NCBI RefSeq assembly: GCF_963675165.1
Contig: NC_087384.1
Span: 4,705,182 to 4,769,181, forward strand
Length of the DNA: 64,000 nucleotides
Direction: 5' to 3'
DNA from: Halichondria panicea
Taxonomy: Eukaryota; Porifera; Demospongiae; Suberitida; Halichondriidae
Below the pieces are notes generated by a model. That model searched no databases and was not told the DNA's origin. It worked only from the letters and a program-made list of their open reading frames with translations. Each line of letters opens with the position of its first letter. Position 1 is the first letter of the stretch. A program made the translations under genes and the position numbers. This document shows positions 25,601 to 37,600 of this stretch, piece after piece.

Positions 25601-28600
25601 CACAGCACTGTGTTTACAGCATGGATAGCCTCCACATAAAAAGTTATTACCCGAGGCGCGCGTGGGCGGCCACGGGTATAGTAGTATGTTGGTCTGTTTG
25701 TTACCCGAGGCGCGCGTGGGCAGCCACGGGTATAGTAGTATGTTGGTCTGTTTGTTTGTTACCCGAGGCGCGCGTGGGCGGCCACGGGTATAGTAGTCTG
25801 TTGGTTTGTTTGTTTGTTTGTCTGTTTGTTTGTCACAGGTATATCTACTCACCTGGATGCCACAGCACTGCGTTTACAGCATGGATAGCCTTCACACAAC
25901 AGTATCTTGATTTAAGTAGTGGCAGATTTTGATGTTAAAGCTTCTTTGTCGAGAAAAAGCTAAGAAGCTTAAACAAGCTTGTGACTAGGTCTGCTTACCT
26001 GGATGTTCTAGCACTGCGTTTACAGCATGAGTAGCCTCCACACAACAAGTTAGTACTTTGGATAGTGGCAGCTTTCGGTGTTAAAGCTTCGTTGTCTAAT
26101 AAAAGCGAGCAAAATGTAGCTTGAACAGAACTTGCACATGCGTTACTTATAACTGAAGTGATCCTGTACCAAGAACGATGGAACAGGGTCAATAAAGTAG
26201 AAAGCTGAATGTACCAAGAACAATGGAACAGGGTCACTAAAGCAGAAAGCTTGAATTATAGCTCCTGCTTTTAGCTCTGGGATCTAGGACCTGGAGCCAT
26301 ACTTCTCTGAGACTCCAGGCTTCTTTACTGTGATCCTAATCCACAGTGCATATAGTACCACTACCTGTTCTCAAATGTTTCAGCATGCCTCCAGTCTGGT
26401 TTGTTCCTTAGTTGCTGTGCAAGTCATACGTGATAACAACATCACTATATGCACTGCATTATATTTCTGGTTTCTTTATAATCATGTCACCAGCCGAGGG
26501 TTTGCACTTTAGTGCTCTAGTTTGTTTATTTGTTTGTTTGTCACAGGTATATCTACTCACCTGGATGCGACAGCGCTGCGTTTACAGCATAGATAGCCTT
26601 CACACAACAATATCTTGATTTAAATAGTGGCAGATTTTGATGTTAAAGCTTCATTGTCGAGCAAAAGCTAAGAAGCTTGAACTTGCACGTTGGCAGCTAG
26701 CTAGCTACTCGTGGCCTTGATTACGTAGTTGCAGCTGAAGTGATCCTTACCAAATATAATTATAGTAGAAAGCTAAAATTGTGACTGGTTGTTGGCTGAC
26801 TCTGGATCCTATACTCCAGCCTGGCAGGAGCCATACCTCTTTAAGTCTAAGCTCCAGGCTTCTTTGCTGTCATCCCTGTCCACAGTGCATGTCTAATGTG
26901 ACATGTACCACTCAATGTTTCAGCATGCCTCCAAGTCTGGTTTAGTTTTATTGCTCTTGAGTTGCTGTGCTAGTCATACATGCTACATGCACTGCATTAT
27001 CACTCTTCTGGTTTCTTTATTATCATGTCACCAGCCGAGGGTTTGCACTTTAGTGCTCTAGTTACATGTAGTTTCAGATTTCGATATTAAAGCTTTGTTG
27101 TCGTATTAAAGTGAGCAAAACCTAAGAAGAAATAACAGGATCTTAGAAGATGTTACAGGCCTTCTGTTGCCTCCTGAAACATTCACAGCACCTTGTGACG
27201 GGATCCCCATGCATGCATCCTGTCTGTCCCCTATACACATCCGACTAGAAAAACATTTGAAATGTGAAAAATTGCTAGGATTGGCCGGGGGAACTACCAA
27301 AAAGCGTGGAAATCAGACGAGAGCATAACTCTAATCCGTTACTGCTAGTAGCAACTGCATGTAGTCGTTTGGAAACCCTGTACAGAATGTCCTGGAGATG
27401 GCTGTACTTAGAGTAAATGCTGGGCAAGAAACTTACTCACTTACTCACTTACTTACTTACTTACTTACTTACTTAGTCAGTCAGACAATGAGCGGTGAAA
27501 CGTCGAAATAGTGCAATTTTTAAAATCGTTCATTTAAAACGTTCATGGATTATGAAAATAATGAGAGAGAAAAGGCTAAATAAACTATCTGTCCATTCAG
27601 TTTCTTGATGTGGCCTTTCCCTGCAGAGATAGAACAGTTTGAACATGAGTCAAAATAAGTGAAATATTGCTAAACACGGGCAAACCCACTGCCAATCCTA
27701 TGTAAAACCTACTGATGCATGCAGTACTGTCACAGTGTAATCCTTTACACCTATACATGTTAATAACATGCAGCTAAGCCGCCATGCATGCAGGGATGCT
27801 GAATGAGGTAATAGTCTGTATAGGGTGAACTGCATGATTGTGGCTAGTTCACACACATTGTTAGTGTTGCATGCATGTTCTAAATTATTTCACCAACTGA
27901 GCTGATTTAAAGCATGTAAGGTTATCGATAACTATATATATATAATAGTTAACATACACTGTTTTGGAGGTGTCTATGCATGCATGGGATTTAGAAGCCC
28001 AAGGCACTGCTTTAGTATCCCGAGTGTATATAGCGAGGGTACTACAGACAAGTATCTAAGGGCTTCTAATCACATGGACACTGACAAAACAGTGTCTAGT
28101 GTGCATGCGCAAACCTTGCCTTGAGGCTTGACTACAATACAACAATGGTTGACAACGGGATACTATAGGTTATACCTCCTCGATCTGAGGCACTTTGCCC
28201 ATGCATGTAGTTCCTATATGTAGATCTATTAACTGTGTCTAAATAATGTTATTGCTTTCATTAATTGTTTGAGGAGCCGTTCCTAAATAAGTGCTCGTTG
28301 TTAGTATCTATACTGTAGCTATCAACTTTGGGAGCTCGCTTATCACCATAGAGATCCAAAACCATGTATTTTATGCAAAATCTGCCTTGTAACAGCTTCA
28401 CACCTTTTAATGACATGCAGCTAGGCCATACAGGTATTCAGGGCTAATGAATGAGGTATAATCTGTGCATGGGGTGGTGATCTGCATGATTGGGGAGTGG
28501 AGGGGGATTGGGGATACATTTTGCATGTTCTAAAATTGTCTACCAACTGAGCTAATTTGAAGCATGCGTATAATATTATAAGGTTATCGTAATGTTATTG

Positions 28601-31600
28601 ACTCTATATGCTTTCATTGTTGGAGGAGCTGTTCCCAAATAAGTGCTCGTTGTCTCATGAGTATCTACTGAAACTTTGGGAGCTTGCTTATCACCACAGA
28701 GATCCAAAATCATGCTATAATTGTATATATAGGTCCTACTAGTTTACTAGTTTTACAGTATACATGCAGAACTTCAGTTGACCTACCTCAAATTAGGTCT
28801 ATCTGTATCTAGTTTGGTATTGTAGTTAACTGTTAAAGATGCTAGCTCTGATCTTACTCTGCTCTGTTTGCTTTCCTGAAGTTGTACGTGCTGAGTCGAT
28901 CACGTACTTTGTCACTAACAAGATTAATACATCAGCTGTTGTCTGTAATGGCTACCGTTCTTGTCACACTCTAAACGAACTTGCCATTAACTCCTCTTTG
29001 CTATTTCTTGAGTATGCTAACTACAGTCTGGTGCTTGAAGGTGGTATACACAAACTCACCGTTGGGTTAGTTGTCTCCGATATTGATCAGCTCGAAATAT
29101 CTTCATTTGATTCTGAAATTGACATAACATACGGAAACGTAACGGTCTACAATGTATCCAGTTTTTCTATCAGTAATTTTCAGCTTTTCGCATCCGAACA
29201 TCAAAATAAACCAAGCTTCTTTATTTCTAAAACTAGAAAGGCGGTTAAATTTGACAATGTCAACATTTCCAATGTAGGTATATCTGCTATTCTAAATGGG
29301 GGGCCAAGAAGATTGAATTCAGTGTTTGTTATCAGAAACTCAAGTGTGGAGAATTCAGCACTCAGGTTTGAGTTGAAAAACTGCCTCTTGCTTCTATTGG
29401 ACTCGTATTTTTATGGTAACGTGCTTTTTGTGGAAACTACTTTAAGAGTCAATATTGTCTCAAAAGAAAAGATGATACGAATTGTTGGTTGTAGAATTTC
29501 GGGACAAACTTCTTTAAGAGTGCGAGCTGGTTCAGATATTCTGCTTTCTATTGTCGATATTTCTGACACTGTTATTTCAGACACTAATTACATGCAAGTA
29601 GATGGAGGTATACGTTTAGAACGTCTAGTTGTGTACATTGTCATGTATTCTCGAGTTCAGCTCAATATAATGGAGTCCAATATTAGCAGTCTTTTTGCTG
29701 AGGTTTCTGAAGAGAGTTCCTTGTTTATGAATGTCTCTAAGTGCTTTCATCGTCCTATCATAAAAATGTACGGTATTGAAATTAAACAGATGAAATTCAG
29801 TCGATTATTGCTTGATGTTCGAGATTCTGTTTTTGAACATTCTTCGATTGGTGTAAGTATACAAGCTATCAAGTATACTAGTACATCGTTAAAACTACAT
29901 GATACACGTTTTGTTTATTGTCAAGCACTTTCTATATTTTCCAGTGGACGTTTTCTTTATGTATATCTTTTCAATGTTACAATCAGTGGTTCTTTCGACC
30001 AAAATGCTGTCACTATTCAAGCAGCTGCCTCGGAATCATCCGTAGAATTGGTGAAATGCTCTTTCTTGTATAACTTTGGGAACAGGGGTGCTTGTGTATA
30101 CTTTTTATCTAATCCTCAGTCATCATTAACATTAAACGAAGTTTTTTTTTATGAAAATGTTGATCTTACTTCAGATCCAGCTATTGTATTGGTTATTAAT
30201 TGTGACAATGTGATAATACATAATTCCTTGTTCGAATGGAATACAGGAACACCCGTTGAGATTGTTTCAGGCCAGCTATATTTGTCAGGATTCACGTCTT
30301 TCAGGTCTAATATTGCCACAAATGGTGGTGGATTGTCTTTAATCTGTTCGACAGTCATCTTTGAGAAGGGATTGGTGGCAACTTTTGCATCAAACAAAGC
30401 ACTCAATGTAGGAGGTGCTATATATGTAGCGCCTTGTTTTGACCACGACAGAATTGCCAAAAGAAATAATTATAAATTTATATCTACTGTTACGGTATGT
30501 TTCTTTCAAATTTCAATCGGAAGTGAATGGGAAAAGCTCTCCTTAAGGTTTCTCAATAATTCAGCCTTGAATGGTGGGGAGGATATATTTGGAACCTCCG
30601 TGCACAAACATTGTATTGCTCAAAAACATACTCAACTCATTCTAACTCATTTTAACTTGCAGCAGTTATTCAAGATACGTAATTCCAAAAACACTAGTCT
30701 CTCCTCTGTTGCCTCAGACCCTAAGAGAGTGTGTGTATGTGATGACTTTGGGGAGCCACAATGTTCTAGTCTCGACTTCATCTATAACATTAAAATTCTG
30801 TATCCCGGAGAGATGTTTACTGTGTCTTTGGTAGTCGTGGGTAATGATTTTGGCACTGTTACGGCCACTACAAAAGCTGGTCTCCTTGGTAGTACATCGG
30901 GATCTCTGGGGGAGGGACAACAAACTCGATTGGCATTTTTCAGACATTGCACCAGTATACAGTACTCCGTTCACTCATCACGACCAACAGAAACAATTGT
31001 TTTCACAGCTAGTGGTAGTAAACCATTAGCTGCTACTAGACGTAGCAAACTGGAAGATCGTTTAAAAGTTGAACATCAATTAAATAAAGATTCTGTCTTT
31101 GTGTATTTACATACTGAAGAAATCCAAGTGCAACTGCTCACCACTCCTGTGTACTTCAATGTGACTCTTGCAAACTGTCCTCTTGGATTTGAGCTGATTG
31201 GTGACCCTCCATCTTGTCAGTGCCAAAAGGAGCTAGTACAAAACAATATCAAACATTGCATTATTGTTAATCACACTGGCTTTGTGTATCGCAGAGGATC
31301 GACTTGGGTGAATGCTACCTTCAACGGAAACATCAGTGTGCCTATAGTATACAAGTCCTGCCCCTACGATTACTGTCTGAGTGAGAACACTTCCGTAGAC
31401 TTGAGATACCCAGACGCACAGTGTGCTCTGGGCCACTCAGCCACTCTGTGTGGAGCTTGTAGTGAAAATCTGAGCCTGGCTCTCGGCACCAATCGATGTC
31501 TCGACTGTTCCAACACTGGTCACTTAGTGCTCCTCATATTCTTCATAGCTGCTGGCTTTGTGCTTGTGATTTTCATCAAGGCCTTAGACTTCACTGTTTC

Positions 31601-34600
31601 TAAGGGAACTATCAATGGTCTTATCTTCTATGCCAACATTGTGTGGGCAGAAAAAAGCATTTTGTTTTCAAAACAGACTACAGCTCACTCGGTAATGAGT
31701 GTTTTTATTGCTTGGCTGAATCTGGACTTTGGAATTGAGACTTGTTTTGCAGATGGTTTATCAGGTTATCAGAAAGCCTGGTTACAATTCTTGTTCCCTG
31801 TGTATGTGTGGTGTATTGCGGGTCTGATAATTATCTCCTGTCGTTATTCAACAATGGCAACCAACCTGTTTGGGAACAACTCTGTCCCTGTCCTAGCAAC
31901 TCTGTTTCTCATGTCGTATGCTAAGCTACTACGCGCTATCATAACCGTATTAGGATTTGCTGTCCTTCGGTCTGCAGATACTACTGTGTCACAGGTGTGG
32001 CTCTATGATGGTAACATTCCATACCTTGGCCTCAAGCATGCATTTCTTTTCGTAGTAGCTGTCCTGGCTTTACTGTTCCTGTGGCTGCCTTACATGTGCA
32101 CTCTGTTTCTAGTTCCATTCTTCAAAGGCAAGACTCACTATTGGCTCTTTCGTTGGATTGTTAAATGGAAGCCATTTTATGACGCTTACTTTGGTCCTTT
32201 ACACACTGAACATCAGTACTGGGTTGGATTGCTGTTAGTAGTTCGTGTTGTTTTGCTTCTGTTATTCACAGTTGCACCAACATACTCCAACCTCCTTGCC
32301 TTGATCGTAACAACAACTACCCTTTTAACGTATGTGACCCTCTCTGGCTCTGTGTATAAGAATAAATACTTGTCTTTTCTTGAGAACTCGTTTTTAGTCA
32401 ACTTAAATGTGTTAGCAGCTGGAGTGCTGTATCAAAATGTGGTGGGAGGAGACGTAGATTTGGTTGTGTACGTGTCTGTTGGTATCGTGTTTGTTCAGTT
32501 CGTATGCATTACTATCTACCATTGCATTGTCTGTTTGAAGAGTTGTGCCGGCAAGAAGAACCCGCATGGTCGATCTGTGAGAGCTCGTCTGTCTCCCAGT
32601 AAAAGTCATGTGCAGTTTCCCCTTCGAGAGGAGCTTTTGGACCATGAGAATTCGTTATAACTAATAAGTTTGACTCAGATATAATTGTATAGACAAATTT
32701 ACTGAACCATGATACTCATTAGCATAGATTTGTTATGTTTTGTATACTGTCACAAAAGTTTGAGTGTATTGTTGTGATTTTACTTTGTCATGGGATGAGG
32801 TTTTGTGGGGGAGGCATGCACTATGAAATTGAAACTGGCTCATTTATGAACTGTGCAATCTCACTTCAAAACATTTGTTTGCAGTTGGTATATTCGTACT
32901 ATATGCCTTACCATGGATTCTCTTGTACGCACAGACCCGCTAGTGCTTCAGACAGAGGCACTTCAGGTGTTGACGGCGTTGCCACGATTCTACTTCCCTA
33001 CGTTGGGAAGCTCATGGGTCAAGATGGGGGAGGTGTGTGTTTCACTACTCAGCAGGGCCAGAGAGGGGCTGCAGCAACACCTTCTCAAGGTATTACTTTT
33101 TTTAGGGTGGAGTAAATTAATCGAGGCCGCTAAATCTATATATATAGCTCCATGAGTACTATTGGCGTAGCTCACGAATCAAATGAGACGTTGATTAATA
33201 TCACAGTCTTTCTGTTTTCTATACACATTAGTTCTAACGAGTGATTGTATCTTACACAGTGTATTGTGCCTTGTACAGGTGTTTGAGGAGCTAGGTCGTA
33301 CTCTCTCCACGCTGAACCCGCCCCCTCCAGAAGCCGTAAAAATGTGGGAAAGTTTATTGTCTAATCCGCTGACTCACCTCCTCCATACCCCCACGGACCA
33401 CCCCTCACTCTGCTCTCAGAGCTGCAGTGTCCTCTCCACCATTGGACCTCACATCATGAGAAGCGTGAAGGTGACTTATATGTATAATTACGATATGTCC
33501 ACAAATTTAGATTTGATTTCTAGGTTCGGTATGACCCCTTGTATTATGTATATACGTGTATAACAATTAGCCATAGAGTATGCATGGAGTGAGTCATTGA
33601 CAATACTTATACTTTATGTTTCAGTTATTCTACGACTATAATAATATGATGTGCTATGATGGCTTTGTTTCAGGTTCCTTCCCGAGCCCTTGCTCTCACC
33701 CTCCCCCTGGGTCTGTGCAGAGATGAGGCATCCACCAACAGTATAGTGGTCTGTTGATTTTGATTCTGTGCATGTGTATAATATTATTCTTCATGTGTTA
33801 CTTTTTACTGTTCATAGCTGAAGTATATACATGTACGTATGTCCAGTGTTTTCTAGTTATCTCTGAGGTGCACAAAATGCATGGTTATCCTTGTGTTCTG
33901 TTGCAGCATATAATTATGTTGACCTGCATACCGTATAGCGCGAAATTTTCGAGGCACTTATATTTCGTGGATTGGCCTCTAAAAGCATTTCGTTGCACAA
34001 TGTTCGCGGAATGACTGCTTACCGGAATCCACGCCTTTAAATCTTTGCATGTTATAGCAGATATTTCTAATTAAAGAACAATTTTGTGAACTTAATTTTC
34101 GTGTAGGATTGCTAACCCACGAATTAAATCCGCGAAAATTAAGCCCCTCGAAATTTCACTATACGGTATGTTGTTAAACTAGTCAAGGGTGATCCAGAGC
34201 ACATTATACTCTAAATATAGAAGGTGTTAGTTGCTAACTCATGGTTCGTTTCATTGCAGGCCAACGCAGTTCGTGTTCTTGGCGTGTTTGTGACGTATGA
34301 TTCTTTGAGAGAGGTGGATTTATATATACACTCACGGAATGCTGTTATTACATGATTATGTACAGACAAAATAATGTCTATCTATAGAATACCCTCTGCC
34401 ATACTGTCTGTTAAAATTAAGCCTTGTGAAAATACGTGCAGATTGTTTTATTATTTTTCTGTATCAATATTTGTTTCCACTGTTGTACGTAAGAAAATGG
34501 CATGCAGTGTGCTATACAAGAATCACTCCCTCCCTCCCAGGATGAGAGCTTCCTAATTGATAGTCAGTCAGCCATCCTCCATTGTCTGGGTCTCCCTGCC

Positions 34601-37600
34601 CTCGCTGTGCGTGTTCAGGCCTCCTGGGCTTTGGCTAACTTTACGGACCCCCTTCCTTCCTCCCCTCACCCTGCATTAAAGCACTCTCTCTACTCAGCTA
34701 CTATCAGAGCGTTGAAAGATGCTGACAAAGTGAGGTGTAACGGAGTGAGGGCAGCTGGAAACTTGCTGAAGGAGCTCACTGAAAAAGGTATTATATATGA
34801 GGGTCTAGAATACTATACACTGTACATGTACATACGTTTCAAATAACCAAGGGGCGTGGCCCTCATTTGTTGTACTACCGTATAGCGGGACATTTTTGTG
34901 ACGTCCCGCTTTTTGATGGCACGGCAGTTAATGCGAAAATTAAATCTGGGATAAACTCCTACTTCCACATGCAAAGCTCTTGGTGGGTGTGGTTTCCTGG
35001 CATTGAAACGCAAATATTAGAACCCACTAGCATTTTCTTTTAAGGGCTCTATTTGCGCCCGCGAAAATTTCCCGCTATATGATAGCAAGAGTATATGATA
35101 GAGAGAGTATCGAACGTAGGCATACTGTGTATCAGATGTATGCAGAGAGTAATGTGACTTCCTGTATCTGTCACAAGCTTGGAATTTGCACACTGACCAA
35201 TCCAAGTGTGGGTGATTAATCTATCAAGAAAGTAGATTACATCACCCACACTTAGATTGGTCAGTGTGCAAATTCCAAGCCCATGACAGATACAGGAAGT
35301 CACGTTACTCTCCACAGTATGCCTACGTTCGATACTCTCTTCTCTATCATATACTCTTGACGGTAGTTAGTGTTAATATAGCCACAATTGCCACAGTATA
35401 GTCTTATACACCATCATAAAACTAATATACTGCCTACGTGTGTTGGATTATTAATTAAGTCTTCCTTACCTAGCTCCTTTATCTATCCACAGACATGGCC
35501 GTAGTTGGTCCGCTGGTGGAGAGCCTCTCTTCTCTTGTTGCCAGCTGTATTGAGACTGGCTCTGTCAAGGTAGGGCTATTATATGATTTTTTTAGTAGAA
35601 TTCGTACGCATACATGATCATCATTAAAACTCAATTATCCAGTGTATTTGTTCATGATTGCAGGCTTAAAATGGTGCTACCAGTAACCTTGATAGTGATA
35701 GCGTATTATATACAGTAAACGCGTCGTGGGCATATTTGAAATAGATACCGTATAGAGGGTATATTTCAAGGGTATAAATGTTCGTGGTTTTCGCGGATTA
35801 GGCATGAACCGCGAACATTTATAACTGCGAATTTGATATTCCATGCATGCATGCTGCAAAAAAGGCGCTATTCCACGAAAATTAAATCCGCGAAAACCTT
35901 TCTAAAGGCACATCCGCGAAAATTTATACCCTCGAAATATACCCGCTATACGGTATACAGTTCTATTTGGACAGCTATATAGAGAAGTCACCGGTTTGAG
36001 TGATAATCACTCAGTTTGACTATAAAGCTTGAAGCTTACATATCATAGTACAGTAAAGGTGTTTAAGCAGCAGAATAATAACAACAATGAAAGTACCACG
36101 GGTGCTGATGCCGCCTCGGTAGAGGTGTCAAAGCTAAATAACATAAAGCTACTCAATGCTTTTATGCACACATTATATCATGATGAACATTTTATCACTG
36201 TGCATGCAGGCAGAATCCAGAATCACAGGGAAACTCAAAGAGTGTGTAATGATCGACCATGATTGTTGTTAAAAAGGATTGATGCCAGTCAAAAATTAAT
36301 GGGTACATCAGCAGAGCTACAGCTCTCTTTTCACTCTTGAAACAAGGGGCTATAATTATTGTTCCTATATTGTACAAAACAATATACAGAAAAATACCTA
36401 TACATTTCACTACTGATAAACCCTAACACGAAATCAACTAAACCAAAACAGAAACAGAAAACACACAGAAGTCAACAATTAACCTACATGTATAAGTTAT
36501 TACAATATTAATACAGTCATGCATGCATGTATATTGAATGTCTGTTTTGCGCAGGCCCGATGGAATACCTGCTATGCTTGCTACAGTGCCCTCTCCAACA
36601 TTGTGTTTGGGCAACACTGCCCATCCAGCGTGGTGAGAAGAATAGCTTAAATGTGAAACTAAACTGTTACTGTAACGTAGAAGATGTCAATATTGTGTGA
36701 TATTTGTGATCATGCATGTCATATCATGCAGGCGGAAATGATGACTCAGTTGTGTACTGCAGTTCAAGCGTCAAAAAACTTTAAGGTATACATGTACCGG
36801 TACATGCATGTTTGCACATGCATAATGTATGCTAGTAGCATAGAATAGCATACATGAAGACAATAATATAATCTTTAGCCATGCAATTTCTATTATACTA
36901 TACATTAATTTTCTACCATGCAGCATGTGATTGTATGTACTATAGTGTGTACTTGAGTACTTCAGGATCCTTTATTTGTGTATTTGTTACTGTCAGGTGC
37001 GAATCAATGCTGCCCTGGCCCTCAGTGCTGGAGTGCAGTACTTGTCCTCAGAGGCAGCCATGTTTGTGGGAGTGTGGGACGCTGTGCTCATTGCTATGGA
37101 TACCAGTGACCAACAGGTGGATTTCTCGGAGTACAAGCATGCCAGCACATTCAAAACGCAGGTATGTATATAATTAACCCGAGGCGCATAGGCGGCCTCG
37201 GTTACAGTAGTCTGTCTGTGTGTCTGTCGCTCAGCATATCAAAACATTGCAATGTGAGATGTCAAATTAAAATTGTTACCGCCCACTCAATAATTTTGAC
37301 GTTTTCGTGTCATAACTTGTCATATTTGTCATTTCCTCTTCATAATAAATAATAAAAGTACTGTAGTGTAATTAGCAAACAAGGTAGCATAGATTCAAGT
37401 TAGCATCTGTACCTTTCTTCTGCAGACCAGATTATACTTTAATCTTGGTTCCTAACTCAAAATACAATGAAAAAGATAATAAACTAAGTCTGTAATCAGT
37501 TATCAGTGTCACTGTTCGGACTTTCATCCAGTCCATCAAGTCTACCAGCTATTCTCTCCATTCATAATTACTCTACTCATCATCATATCCAATATGTGTA

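Noticed and set aside
25649-25800. Regularly spaced repeats that superficially resemble a CRISPR array
   Set aside because: Only three units, long and without unique spacers, in a eukaryotic intron; they are tandem copies of a dispersed repeat.
25534-25932. 132-codon open frame with repeated YPRRAWAATGIVVC units
   Set aside because: It is produced by three tandem non-coding repeat units whose length is divisible by three. The same repeat occurs elsewhere out of frame.
32885-33089. Acceptor for HEATR6 exon 10 at 32884/32885
   Set aside because: Joining there shifts the frame to a stop within about 18 codons. The acceptor at 32934/32935 gives the PLVLQTEALQVLTALPR frame that matches HEATR6.
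33674-33740. Earlier donor for HEATR6 exon 12 at 33740/33741
   Set aside because: It would leave phase 1 and put exon 13 into a frame with an early stop. The donor at 33748/33749 keeps the ANAVRVLG frame.
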